Positions 21,913 through 31,765 of a DNA stretch of 64,000 nucleotides are shown here, piece by piece (the stretch's first letter is position 1; the number at the start of each line of letters is the position of its first letter). Under the pieces are notes generated by a model. It made no database searches. It saw only the letters and a list, made by a program, of their open reading frames with translations, and had not been told where the DNA came from. This stretch comes from Branchipolynoe longqiensis. Taxonomy: Eukaryota; Annelida; Polychaeta; Phyllodocida; Polynoidae. A program made the translations under genes and the position numbers. Location: positions 77,410,781 through 77,474,780 of the forward strand of contig CM059199.1 of assembly GCA_030323885.1 (NCBI GenBank), written 5' to 3'.

Positions 21913-22839
21913 GTGTTGAACTGTTGGAATACGCACTGCAAGGACCAAGGGATTAACCCTAGAAACCCCACACTAACGGAAGGGATCGAATACTTGCAGA
22001 GACTGTTCGCAGGTGGGGCAGCACGCACCACGGTCAACACGGTCAGATCATTGTTATCAACCTTTATAACAGTGGGAGGGAAACCATTCGGTGAGCACCC
22101 TCTAGTGATTAGGCTCCTGAAAGGTATCGGGAATCTCAAACCCCCAACACCAAGATATGACAAGGTGTGGGATCCAAAAACATTGCTAAATCACCTCCAG
22201 AGCTGGGGACCCACAAACGAACTGGGAATAGACAGGCTGAATAGGAGGACAGTATGCCTATTCCTATTAGCAACTGGGCAAAGGCTACAAGCCCTAGGAC
22301 TAATGCGGAGAGGGGATGTTACCTGGGAGGAAGGGGGTTGTATGATAAAATACACAACAAAAATGAAATCGAACAATCCGACCAAAAAACCCCTGGTCCT
22401 AAGGTTCCGCAAATATGAAGTGAAAGAACTATGTGTATACAAACACCTGAAATGGTATCTAGACCTGATAGAACTAAAAGGGGCAGAACTGATGGTTTTC
22501 GCAACCACCCGCAGACCACACATACAGGCATCACAGGAGACGCTGACCAGATATGTGAGATGCACACTACAGGAGGCAGGCATTGACATGCACACCTTCA
22601 CACCATACTCCTGTAGGCATGCAAGCACGTGCACAGCCAGCAGGAGGCAGATACCGCTGGCCACGATATTGCAGGGCGCAGGCTGGACAGGGGAAGGAAC
22701 TTTTCAGAAATTCTATAACAGACCAGTCACCATGAACACTGGGGTGACAAATCTGATACCCACACTTTGGGGCAAGGACACTAAGATAAAAATTGTAAGG
22801 ACATATTATCCAAGTAAGCCTAACAAGGCATGCATGTAA
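21913..22839 (+). CDS. DIRS tyrosine recombinase (open frame, N-terminus uncertain)
   Basis: A 308-codon open frame starting at a GTG, so the true start is upstream or the N-terminus is lost. Catalytic residues by position: Arg124 in LLATGQR, Arg235-His236 in PYSCRHAS, Trp258 in GAGW, nucleophile Tyr268 in FQKFYNRP. The usual HxxR box reads YxxR (Tyr232). Length fits the catalytic part of DIRS recombinases (about 300-350 residues). The enzyme would insert the circular DNA copy into the genome. It is the only DIRS gene here without an evident break, but upstream lesions mean it could act only through its own transcript or in trans. Confidence 0.85.
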   Translation: MLNCWNTHCKDQGINPRNPTLTEGIEYLQRLFAGGAARTTVNTVRSLLSTFITVGGKPFGEHPLVIRLLKGIGNLKPPTPRYDKVWDPKTLLNHLQSWGPTNELGIDRLNRRTVCLFLLATGQRLQALGLMRRGDVTWEEGGCMIKYTTKMKSNNPTKKPLVLRFRKYEVKELCVYKHLKWYLDLIELKGAELMVFATTRRPHIQASQETLTRYVRCTLQEAGIDMHTFTPYSCRHASTCTASRRQIPLATILQGAGWTGEGTFQKFYNRPVTMNTGVTNLIPTLWGKDTKIKIVRTYYPSKPNKACM

Positions 22840-22972
22840 TAGAAGGCTTGAGAGTCACGGTAGAAATATAACCTCAATAAAAAGCATTAAGCAACAATTT
22901 GATTGGCCCATTTATTCCTACACAAAGGATAATTAAAACAATCCAGGCGCGCAGCAGCAATACCAAGTAGCA

Positions 22973-23076
22973 GTTGGCTTCGTGGCCTAATTACCATCAT
23001 AATGTTAAATTCTGCTATTAACATGCAGCAGAATAGGAATTATTATGGTAAAATAAGGGCCCGAAGGGCCAACGGC
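22973..23076 (+). other. DIRS internal complementary region (circle junction)
   Basis: The first part (GTTGGCTTCGTGGCCTAATT to ACCATCATAATG) is complementary to the left end 18344-18373. The second part (TTAAATTCTGCTATTAACAT onward to GGGCCAACGGCC) is complementary to the right end. They meet at CCATCATAATGTTAA, exactly the complement of right end plus left end with one shared CAT. This region is thought to template the joined ends of the circular DNA. Confidence 0.9.
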
Positions 23077-23154
23077 CCACCCTAGAGGTTATATGTATAT
23101 AAAAACCCTCCCTAGAAACAACTGCACGCCGGGATTGGAAACTCCAAAGAATTA

Positions 23155-23257
23155 CGAGAGCTCGATTGACACACTATCCTATAGCCGTTGGCCCTTCGTG
23201 GCCTTATTTTACCATAATAATTCCTATTCTACTGCATGTTAATAGCAGAATTAACAT
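23155..23257 (-). repeat. Right inverted terminal repeat of the DIRS element
   Basis: Contains CTCGATTGACACACTATCCT and GCCGTTGGCCC, complementary to the left repeat, then about 30 bp (ACTGCATGTTAATAGCAGAA to TTAACAT) absent from the left repeat but present in the internal region. Confidence 0.9.
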
Positions 23258-23690
23258 GACACACCACACATAGCCCACACACTACACACCACACACAGCC
23301 CACACACCACACACACCACACACCACACACCACACACCACACACTCAACACACACCACACAAACCACACACACTCACCACACCCCACACACTCCACACCC
23401 CACACACTCAACACACACCACAGCCACCACACACACCACACACACCACACACACTCACCACATACCACACACCACCCCCACCCCCGCACATTCACCACAT
23501 ACCACATACCACATACCACATACCACACACCACATAGCACATACCACACACAACACACTCAACAAACATCATACACAACACACACACCACACACAATCTA
23601 CACACCACAGACACACCACACACTACAAACTTCACACACCGCACACCACACACACTGCACACCCCCCATCCCCATCGCCACCCCATCACC
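23258..23690. repeat. CA-rich degenerate microsatellite
   Basis: Degenerate ACACACCACACA words with CATACCACATACCA runs near 23495-23540. It directly abuts the DIRS right end; the left flank is also CA-rich, so the DIRS probably entered this array. Confidence 0.9.
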
Positions 23691-24249
23691 CTACCCATCC
23701 CCCCATCCCTACTCCCCCCAGTCTACCCTCCCCTCCCCCTCCCACTGCTCTGCCCCCCTTCCCCTCTCCCCCTGCTTCCCCCTACCTTCCCCCGCCCCCC
23801 GCCCCTGCCTGTTCCTGCCCGGTCCGCTGACGTATTGATCCTGACATCCCATTAGAGGTACTCACGGCCTCAGGTTCACTCACCCGTGACGGGTTCCTCC
23901 CGGAGCTGGTTCCTCCCGCTGCCGGAGGAGGGCGCCACCAGGCCGTCTCTCAGAGACACCCTCCTGCCTTAAACTCAACTTAAAGTTGTATATTCCAATG
24001 TTTTTGAACTTTTGTCACTACTGTTATTGGTGCCGTAGGATGTCAGTACATTAGAAGGTGTGATCACGTGACAACCTACTGCTCAGGCTTGTGTTGCTGG
24101 TTCTGTTTGTGTGTGTCTCAGTTTGCACGAGACAACTGAGACACGAGGACCTGTCTCACCCAGCACCAGTCAACACAGTGTAATACAGCTGGTGAAGGAG
24201 GCAAAGTGGCGTCAACTTCCCGGCAACTCGACTCGTGTCTTCCGGTGCA
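23691..24249. other. C-rich DNA then unique spacer
   Basis: 23691-23810 is C/T-rich low-complexity sequence. 23820-24249 is unique. On the minus strand 23962-23883 is open and ends at a good splice donor (ACGG then GTGAGT), with residues such as RDGLVAPSSGSGRNQL, so an internal exon is conceivable. No acceptor with a clear pyrimidine tract was found. Confidence 0.25.
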
Positions 24250-24712
24250 CCAGGTTGGAGGTAGGAGAGTGAGGGAGGGTGAGGGAGGGTGAGGGAGGGT
24301 GGGGATGGGGGGTGATGGTGGAGGGAGGGAGGTGAGGGGGAGGGGGGGAGGGAGGTGAGGGAGGGTGAGGGAGGGTGAGGGAGGGGGAGGGGGAGGGAGG
24401 GAGGGGGGTGGGAGGTGAGGAGGGTGGGGGTGGGAGGGAGGGTGGGGATGGGAGGGGGTGAGGTGAGGGTGAGGGGGTGAGGGGGAGGGGGAGGGAGGTG
24501 AGTGAGGGAGGGGGGAGGGGGAGGTGGGAGGGAGGGTGGGGAGGGTGGAGGAGGGTGAGGGAGGGTGAGGGAGGGTGAGGGATGGGGGAGGGTGAGGGAG
24601 GTGAGGGAGGGTGGGGAGGGTGGAGGAGGGTGAGGGAGGTGAGGGAGGGTGGGGGAGGGGGTGGGGGAGGGGAAGGGGGGAGGGGGGAGGTGGGGGGAGG
24701 GGGGAGCACGTT
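24250..24712. repeat. G-rich purine minisatellite (G-quadruplex prone)
   Basis: GAGGGAGGGTGAGGGAGGG words for about 460 bp with nearly no C on the plus strand. Many closely spaced G-triplets would support quadruplexes. Pro/Ser-rich minus-strand frames are artefacts. Confidence 0.93.
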
Positions 24713-24835
24713 CTGCGGCGTGATGACCGGACATTCCTATGTCTGCTGGTGTTTGTTGAATTGTAGATGCACCCAAGTTATTGAATCACTCATGACATCC
24801 AGTGGGCGTGTCTTGAATAGATATTATATTAATAT

Positions 24836-25600
24836 ATATCATCATCATCATCATGCTGTCGGTCGCGATGCGACAAAGACTGCTTTCATTACTTGACTGC
24901 CGCTCTCCATTTAGTTCTGCTGTGAGAGTTGCGTCCATGAGTCGGTCTTAATGTCTCTCAGCTTCAGGTTTCTCTTGATGGTATCTTTGAACCGGAGACG
25001 GGGGCACCCTCTCTTTCTGTAGCCAGAAGACAGTTGAGAATAGAGGATCTGCTTTGGTAGCCTGTCTGATGACATCCTCATGAGGTGTCCAGTCCACCGG
25101 AGATTCTTTTTGATCAGAAGATCTTCCATAGAGGGCAGCCCCATCCGTTCGAGTATTTCCTTATTCGTCACTTTGTCCTTCCAGGTTAGCCTCATGATTG
25201 AACGCAGATGTCGCATCATGAAGGCATGCAGCTTTTTCACCTGCTGTCTGTACACTGTCCAGGCCTCGGCTCCGTATAGTAGGGTGGATAGCACGATTGC
25301 GCGGTAGATCTTACCTTTGACCCGAATGGACACATGGTGGTTGTTCCAGAGTCTCTGGCGTAGTCGGCCGAAAGATGTGCTAGCCTTGGCCATCCTCCTC
25401 TGTATCTCAGCATCAATGCGTCCATCACTTGATATAGTGCTTCTGAGATAGGTGAATTCTGGAACAGAGTTCAGCTTGTTTCCGTCAACCATGATCTCCT
25501 CCTCTCGGGTTCTTGTAGAGTTGGGTTGGTACAGCACCTCCGTCTTCTTGATGTTAATTTTCAGGCCAAACTTCTTTGAAATATATATCATTACTTGAAT
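24836..25600 (-). mobile_element. 5'-truncated LINE, RT C-terminal part
   Basis: A minus-strand frame of about 230 codons (ends 24911) begins after the catalytic YxDD, at the RT thumb (KINIKKTEVLYQP), then FTYLRSTISSDGRIDAEI, LSTLLYGAEAWTVY, KDKVTNKEILERMGLPSM and LRWTGHLMRM. These are typical of the C-terminal region of RTE/jockey-like non-LTR retrotransposons. After the stop the 3' end runs into ATGATGATG microsatellite (24840-24860), a usual LINE tail. The copy is dead because the catalytic half is missing. Clade not decided. Confidence 0.85.
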
Positions 25601-25750
25601 ATAAATACAAGACACCCAATATCAAAGATACCCCGGCCGTGTATTTGTCATTCCCGTCAGGCCCTCTGAGCCATCATCCTGTGGCGCCACCTGTGTTTAC
25701 TTTTGTCACTACCGCCGGCCCTCACTCCCACTCAGACCGACCCTGTGTAG

Positions 25751-26472
25751 CAGGAAATCGCAAACCCTGTAAATCGCAAACACCCACTTGTGATTTCCTA
25801 GGAAATCGCAAACGTCCATACCATATATGGGCATGGGGGTTTTGCGATTTCCTAGGAAATCACATATCCCCCCTGGATATTACAAACCCCCCATGCATGG
25901 CAGTCTTAAAGCAAGCACATGTGCTTTGTGCAGGTTTGTTTTGCTATTAAGATTCCCACAATGTGCCGTGATGCTGGAATTACGAACTGGTCTATTGTAA
26001 GAATGATGTTCATGTAAGCTTGATTAAGCAATATTTACTTCTATATCACGAGATGGATTAATTGATTATCTTTAGTTTCATGCCTGTCACAGCAAGGGCC
26101 ATATTCACTGTGATCACTCACAAGAAGGATAGGGGAACAGGTCAATTTGTGTCAAAGATACTAGACTATATCATTAAGAAAAGCCAGTACAACTATCTGT
26201 ATCATTACTGTTTTCAGGGCATGTGCGGTCGGAATTACGAACTGGACTATCACAAAGATGTTTTCATTAGGATTAATCCATCTTGATCCTCCTTGAATCC
26301 ATTTTATCCCCCCAGATCTGGTAGAAGTTCAAAATCAAACATATAGTTGCCATGCTTGGGGTGATAAATGCTACGAAGCATGTGGGGTTTGCGATTTCCA
26401 GGGCGGGGTTGTGATTTCCTAGTAAATTGCCAACTCCGGGGTGTGCAATTTCCAGGAGTTTGCGATTTCCTG
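25751..26472. mobile_element. TIR element/MITE with AAATCGCAAAC ends
   Basis: Ends are inverted: CAGGAAATCGCAAAC at 25751 and GTTTGCGATTTCCTG at 26458-26472. Each end region repeats this word several times; GATTTCCTAGGAAATC (perfect 16-bp palindrome) occurs twice at the left (about 25793 and 25847). Inside, GGAATTACGAACTGG occurs at 25976 and 26231 with ~20 bp of further similarity. There is no transposase; a 74-codon frame at 26062-26286 has no recognisable domain. No clear target duplication. Confidence 0.6.
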
Positions 26473-26529
26473 CCACACTGCTACTACTGCTCCCCCCCTG
26501 TACACCCACCCCGCCCAGTCCCCACCTGA

Positions 26530-27915
26530 GATATTCGCTGTCTGGTAGTCGTCTGAGCCTGTCTGGTAGCCATCTGAGCCTGTCTGGCAGCCAGCCATCT
26601 GAGCCTGTCTGGTAGCTGTGTGAGCCCATCTTGTAGCCATCTGAGCCTGTCTGGTAGCCATCTGAGCCTGTCTGGCAGCCAGCCGTCTGAGCCTGTCTGG
26701 TAGCTGTGTGAGCCCATCTTGTAGCCGTCTGAGCTCGTCTGGTAGCTGTCTGAGTCTGTCTGGTGGTGGCTGTCTGAGCCTGTCTGGTAGCTGTCTGAGC
26801 CCGTCTTGTAGCTGTCTGAGCCCGTCTGGTAGCTGTCTGAGTCTGTCTGGTAGCCAGCAGTCTGCGCCTGTCTGGTAACCATCTGAGCCTGTCTGGTGGC
26901 CGTCTGAGCCCATCTGGTAGCTGTCTGAGCCCATCTGGTAGCCATCTGAGCCTGTCTGGTAGCCATCTGGGGCCATCTGGTGGTCGTCTGCACCTGTCTG
27001 GTAGCCGTCTGAGCCTGTCTGGTGGCCGTCTGAGCCCATCTGGTAGCTGTCTGAGCCCGTCTGGTGGCTGTCTGAGCCTGTCTGGTGGCCGTCTGAACCT
27101 GTCTGGTGGCTGTCTGGGGCCATCTGGTGGCTGTCTGCCCCTGTCTGGTGGCCGTCTGCGCCTGTCTGGTAGCCGTCTGCGCCTGTCTGGTAGCTGCCTG
27201 AGCCTGTCTGGTAGCTGTCTGAGCCCGTCTGGTGGCTGTCTGAGCCTGTCTGGTGGCCGTCTGAACCTGTCTGGTGGCTGTCTGGGGCCATCTGGTGGCT
27301 GTCTGCCCCTGTCTGGTGGCCATCTGTGCCTATCTGGTAGCCGTCTGCGCATGTCTGGTAGCTGCCTGAGCCTGTCTGGTAGCTGTCTGAGCCCGTCTGG
27401 TGGCTGTCTGAGCCTGTCTGGTACCCGTCTGAGCGCCTCTGGTAGCCGTCTGAGCCTGTCTGGTGGCCGTTTGAGTGCGTCTGGTAGCCGTCTGCGCCTG
27501 TCTGGTGGCCGTCTGAGCCTGTCTGGTAGCCGTCTGAGCCTGTCTGGTGGCCGTCTGCACCTGTCTGGTAGCCGTCTGAGCCTGTCTGGTGGCCGTCTGC
27601 ACCTGTCTGGTAGCCGTCTGGGCCTGTCTGGTGGCCGTCTGCACCTGTCTGGTAGCCGTCTGAGCGCGTCTGGTAGCTGTCTGAGCCTGTCTGGTGGCCG
27701 TCTGCACCTGTCTGGTAGCCGTCTGAGCGCGTCTGGTAGCTGTCTGAGCCTGTCTGGTGGCTGTCTGAGCCTGTCTGGTGGCCGTCTGAACCTGTCTGGT
27801 GGCTGTCTGAGCCTGTCTGGTAGCCGTCTGAGCCTGTCTGGTAGCCGTCTGAGCCCATCTGGTACCCGTCTGAGCCTGTCTGGTAGCCATCTGAGCCTGT
27901 CTGGTGGCCGTTTGG
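26530..27915. repeat. 21-bp satellite (about 66 copies)
   Basis: Unit GTCTGAGCCTGTCTGGTAGC plus C, with GG-TAG/GG-TGG and GAGCC/GCGCC/GAACC variants. A block of several units at about 27000-27165 recurs at 27200-27330, indicating duplication of multimers. All minus-strand frames stay open (up to 584 codons, 7-residue repeat) only because 21 is a multiple of 3. Confidence 0.96.
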
Positions 27916-28018
27916 GCGGCACTGGTCGCTGGTTCCTGGTCGGTCGGGGATTCGGCAACGGGAGGGGCGGGGGAGAGGGGGGGTGGGGGGAGTACTGCCA
28001 ACCACAAAGACATACTGC

Positions 28019-28250
28019 ACTTTTCATGCATTTTTCGTGTACTTACTTTTCGAGCACTTTTCATACACTTTTCATGCACTTTCACACACTTTTCATGTAT
28101 TGTTTGTGAACTTTCCATACACTTCCCATACACATTACATACACTTGTCATACACTTTCATATTCTTTTCATACAATTTTAATGCACTTTTCATGCACTT
28201 TTCATGCACTTTTCATGCACTTTTCATACACTTTTCGTGCACTTCGCCAT
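28019..28250. repeat. ~11-bp repeat ACTTTTCATGC
   Basis: About 20 degenerate copies of CACTTTTCATG / CACTTTTCATA. Confidence 0.88.
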
Positions 28251-28261
28251 ACACCGCTGAA

Positions 28262-28314
28262 CGGACACGGCGGGTGGCGGGTGGCGGGTGGCGGGTGGCG
28301 GGTGGCGGGTGGCG
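28262..28314. repeat. 7-bp repeat GGGTGGC
   Basis: Seven perfect copies of GGGTGGC. Confidence 0.95.
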
Positions 28315-28446
28315 GCGTGTTGCTCAGTGGCGCCACCTCTCGGTTCGTGCTGTAAACGCGCATAGTGCCTCGTCGTCCCGCCAGGTGGCGGCAGACGCCG
28401 TCGTGCAGGCTCAGCGTGACGTGACGACTCAATGGCTCTGACAGCT
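28315..28446. other. GC-rich unique island with a CTCF-like site
   Basis: Contains CCGCCAGGTGGCGG at 28378-28391 (13 of 14 against CCASYAGRKGGCRS) and a weaker GGCGCCACCTCT at 28329. A short minus-strand frame (SRHVTLSLHDGVCRHLAG) spans it, but there is no splice or start evidence. Confidence 0.35.
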
Positions 28447-29284
28447 GCCCGTACAGTAGATAAAAGATTCACCCCGTACTTCCAGTACAGGGGTGAAAAC
28501 CAGCCTTATATAAAAGCGGTCGAAAATGCAGGCTAATGAACTGAGTCTTTATGAGAGCCTAATTTCACAAGGGTCCGAGTGGGTTCTAGCACACGAGTGC
28601 ACTATTTAAGGACAGGGTTTAGGTGAAAGGATGCTGTAACAAATAACAAAAATCTGAATGGAACAGGATCCTCTCCCGCAAGCCTGCATGTCACCCAAGT
28701 AGATGTACATAGTAGGCTAAGGTATCATTACTCAGACTAGACAAAAAAACTGGAAAATTACAAAAAAACTAACATAGGCTATTACTAACAACCAAAATTG
28801 CAGAAGGCTGACCCGAGCAGACACAGGTAAACATTCCTGGGCAAAGGAACAGATCTCAAGACAGCACCACAGCTGTCCAGCATTGAAAACAAGCACCCTG
28901 ACAGGAGCTTATATGTTATGGGCACAGTAAATACCTCGTCAATCAAAAATCAAAAATCTAAAATCAAAAAATCTAAGAAGCAACATTTATTCTTTGAATA
29001 TGTCTTCATGTTTACCCGCTACTTTTGAGTAGGAAAATAGAATAAAACATATACTTTAATGCAATTTAAAAGTGAAATCGATGGCATTCTCTGGCCGCCA
29101 TCTTGTCTTTTTGCAATCTCTCCCATTTCACCAATTCTGTTCTGATATAAGTAACCATTTGACACTGGTGCTAGGCATTCTACTTCTTGTTCCATACTAA
29201 CGCTATTTTCGCCGGTATTTATATAAGGCTGGTCTTCACCTGTGTACTACAAGTACCGGGTGAATCTTTTATCTGCCCATACAG
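28447..29284. mobile_element. TIR element with 10-bp target duplication (MULE-like)
   Basis: Long terminal inverted repeats: AGATAAAAGATTCACCC at 28458 onward and its complement GGGTGAATCTTTTATCT at 29258-29274, with the similarity continuing about 65 bp (CCAGCCTTATATAAA against TTTATATAAGGCTGG). Just outside lie GCCCGTACAG (28447-28456) and GCCCATACAG (29275-29284), a 10-bp target duplication with one mismatch. A 9-11 bp duplication points to Mutator-like elements (inference). No transposase. A retroposon (28741-28985) sits inside. Confidence 0.75.
28741..28985 (+). repeat. SINE/LINE 3' fragment with AAAATCTAAA tail
   Basis: GCCAGCATTGAAAACAAGC-like sequence (28876-28896), TATATGTTATGGGCACAGTA and a tail of AAAATCAAAAATCTAAA repeats match 15541-15700 on the opposite strand. 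It is nested in the TIR element, so it is the younger insertion. Confidence 0.6.
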
Positions 29285-29359
29285 GTGCCCTCACTCTGTA
29301 TGACTGACTGTAGGATTTGTAACCACTTGGGGTACTAGCTGTAAACCTGTGGCTTTTGA

Positions 29360-29967
29360 TATCAGCATCGACAAATCAGTCCGATGGTGAAAGTCGAAGA
29401 CTTCGATGTAAAACAGGCAAACCAACTTGACAATGGGTGCCAAATCAATTCAATTCTTTTATTTTAACTCTCTGCAAGGTATGTTTACAATAAACTGAGG
29501 TGATACAATAAATGAATACAAATTCCTTACAGACAGAAAGGATCCCAGAAAAGCAATGCTTATCTAGCTGGTCTCCATGATGTGACTGAACAAGTGATGC
29601 CAAAGTGTCGGAGAAGCAGGAAGGGAAAAGACAGGATTTGCACTCAAAGAGCAAATAGCAGCAGTAAAAAGGAAAAGGGCCCCACCAAAGCAAACAGGAG
29701 AAGTAAGCCCGCGAGAAAAAAAGAATGGGTAGGATTGAGGAAAAAGAAATGAGGAGAGTTGAGTCAAAGAGGAGTGCTTCCTTGCTCTGTGGTGACCAGT
29801 CAGCAAGTCGGAGACATGAACAGAGTAAGGCAGTAGGAAGTGAAAAGCTATCCACCGTCCCCCTGCAATATTGTTTTAAATAAATCCAGGAGAGGAGATG
29901 GGCAGCTGAAGGGAGATAGAAGAGGTGTGGATGAAGTGGAGTCCGGACAGCAAGTGCTCACTCTGTA
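29360..29967. repeat. Dispersed repeat family, copy A
   Basis: Shares blocks with 50530-51300 in the same orientation and with 38587-39190 and 52985-53422 in the opposite one: GACAAATCAGTCC, AGGAAAAGGGCC, GAGAGTTGAG, GTGTGGA(T/C)GAAGT and CAGCAAGTG. No protein frame is convincing. It abuts a run of G at 29968. Confidence 0.65.

Positions 29968-30001
<34 letters not shown>
29968..30001. repeat. Poly-G run (about 34 nt)
   Basis: An uninterrupted run of G; its exact length is unreliable in any assembly. Confidence 0.95.
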
Positions 30002-30002
<1 letters not shown>

Positions 30003-30084
30003 AGGGGTTGTGTGTGGGGCGGGGTGTACAGGCGGTCCTCATCGGGCTGAAGCAGTTCACCCCGCGTGGGAAGCACCCGCTGAG

Positions 30085-30476
30085 ATGGACTAGGTGCAGG
30101 AGGCTGAGGTGCAGGAGGTTGAGGTGCAGGAGGCTGAGGTGCAGGAGGCTGAGTTGCAGGAGGCTGAGGTGCAGGAGGCTGAGGTGCAGGAGGCTGAGGT
30201 GCAGGAGGCTGAGGTGCAGGAGGCTGATGTGCAGGAGGCTGAGGTGGAGAAGGCTGAGGTGCAGGAGGATGAGGTGCAGGAGGCTGAGTTGCAGGAGGTT
30301 GAGGTGCAGGAGGCTGAGGTGCAGGAGGCTGAGATTCAGGAGGTTGGGGTGCAGGAGGCGGAGGTGCAGGAGGCTGAGGTGCAGGAGGCTGAGGTGCAGG
30401 AGGCTGAGGTGCAGGAGGCTGAGGTGCAGGAGGCTGAGATGCAGGAGGCTGAGGTGCAGGAGGCTGAGGTGAGAGG
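30085..30476. repeat. 15-bp satellite GAGGTGCAGGAGGCT
   Basis: About 26 copies. Being in multiples of 3 it encodes VQEAE repeats on the plus strand and Leu/His/Ser repeats on the minus; both are long open frames without start context or domains. Confidence 0.95.
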
Positions 30477-30769
30477 GGCTCAAACCGACCGGAGTCCAGC
30501 GGGCGTTGATAGAAGTGTCAGCGTCACAGCCGGGGCGACCAAGTGTCGTTCGGTGAGGATGCATTCTTTGAGCGGACAAATATCGAAGGGGAAAGGTGGG
30601 GGGGGGGGGGCGGCAGGGGGCAGGGGGGGGGGGAGGCGCGACACTGTCAGCCTTAGCTAAACCCCCATAGACACTGTCACACTGAGCCAACTGTCAACTG
30701 TTAACTGTCAGCTGTCAACTGTCACCCACATGACCGCCTGTGGTGTAACAATGTGTGAGGAGGCTTGTC
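30477..30769. other. Unique spacer with G runs
   Basis: Contains G/A-rich low-complexity sequence at 30595-30635 and AACTGTCA repeats near 30690-30722. No gene seen. Confidence 0.5.
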
Positions 30770-31035
30770 GACCCCGGCTTAGTGTCAGACGCCTCGCTGT
30801 CAGATGCCGCGCTGTCAGACGCCTCGCTGTCAGACGCCTCGCTGTCAGATGCCGCGCTGTCAGACGCCTCGTTGTCAGACCCCTCGCTGTCAGATGCCTC
30901 GCTCTCAGACACCCAGCTGTCAGCTGCCTTGCTGTCAGATGCCTCGCTCTCAGACGCCTTGCTGTCAGATGTCTAGCTCTCCGACGCCCAGCTGTCAGAC
31001 GCCTCGTTGTCAGACGCCTAACTGTCAGATGTTGG
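30770..31035. repeat. 15-bp satellite GCTGTCAGACGCCTC
   Basis: About 17 copies with CGC/TGC and CTG/CTC changes. Same unit length as the array 300 bp upstream but no sequence similarity. Confidence 0.93.
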
Positions 31036-31104
31036 GCTCGCTGTGATTCGATCCGACCTCTGCAGCTTAGATACGGGTGTGTTTTGTATGCATTGCTGAC
31101 CGTC

Positions 31105-31560
31105 TTGGAGGGACTACTGTGTAATAATAATAATATGTTTATTTCCACATGATCAATGTACACACAAGTTGATATTTATATTAGTAATTTTTTTACATGA
31201 AAAAGGAGAAAGCAGAAGTACAATACTTATGAGGTGCTTTCCCCATTTAAAAATAACACAGATACATTGCTTATACCATAGAAATAAAATAGACAAATAA
31301 AAGTTAAAAGCATAACAACATTACCCTCAATACTGTAAATTACATCTCAATATTTATAGACTATACTACTATGTGTTTTCCCTCTGATAAAGCTTAAATA
31401 TTTTCTTTTTATGCATTCGTTGAAATGTTTTTTGAACATTTGATATTATCGTCAAGTGAATTCCATATTTGTATACTACATATACATTGAGACTTTAAAG
31501 TTGTTCTTGCAAATAACGGTAATAGACCTTGACCCTGCTGAAACCTGGTTACTCAGCATA
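31105..31560 (-). mobile_element. LINE 3' end (RT C-terminus, UTR, ATT tail)
   Basis: On the minus strand about 31510-31400 encodes GLLPLFARTTLKSQ then IWNSLDDNIKCSKNIS, the IWNSL...I...S..FK pattern at the C-terminus of CR1/jockey-type RT proteins; a frameshift follows near 31405. Downstream is AT-rich 3' UTR ending at GGAAATAAACATATTATTAT with an ATT microsatellite tail, usual for this LINE group. It is a 5'-truncated dead copy. Confidence 0.7.
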
Positions 31561-31629
31561 TCGAAATGCATGCCACAAGTAACGGTGTATGCTTTCATGT
31601 ATAGTAGCTTGAAGGCTGGCCATTTCTAA

Positions 31630-31690
31630 TTAAATTTGCTTCAAACTAAAATATGGTAGATTATAATGATCAGCCTAATATCTTTATCTT
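31630..31690 (-). repeat. Fragment of the TTAA-type dispersed element
   Basis: CTTCAAACTAAA.TATGGTAGATTATAATGA and TTTATCT match 46075-46130 in the same orientation, i.e. one end of the element at 45819-46164. Confidence 0.55.
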
Positions 31691-31765
31691 TAAAAGATGG
31701 GGCGACAAATCAAAACCACCGATTTTACCATTTTTTGTTTCACCTGCGCGTTTTTCTGAGTAGCT

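Larger units (their letters stand above)
18344..23257 (+). mobile_element. DIRS-type tyrosine-recombinase retrotransposon
   Basis: The 4.9-kb element has inverted terminal repeats (18344-18408 and 23155-23257), a gag region, RT/RNase H, a tyrosine recombinase frame and an internal complementary region (22973-23076). This order is the hallmark of DIRS elements, which replicate through RNA and a circular DNA and integrate with a tyrosine recombinase instead of an integrase. No target duplication is seen, as expected. Both ends carry the trinucleotide CAT, and the internal region equals the two ends joined with a single CAT. Gag and RT are broken, so this copy is not autonomous, but the recombinase frame is open. 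Confidence 0.93.

Noticed and set aside
24156..24896. Proline-rich minus-strand proteins over the G-rich tract
   Set aside because: Translation of GAGGG low-complexity DNA in two frames at once.
26273..28027. Minus-strand open frames up to 584 codons with 7-residue repeats
   Set aside because: The 21-bp unit is a multiple of 3 and stop-free in several frames on both strands; variants do not favour any one frame.
30094..30660. VQEAE-repeat protein, possible coiled-coil protein
   Set aside because: Pure 15-bp satellite; the frame runs on into unrelated spacer and both strands are open.
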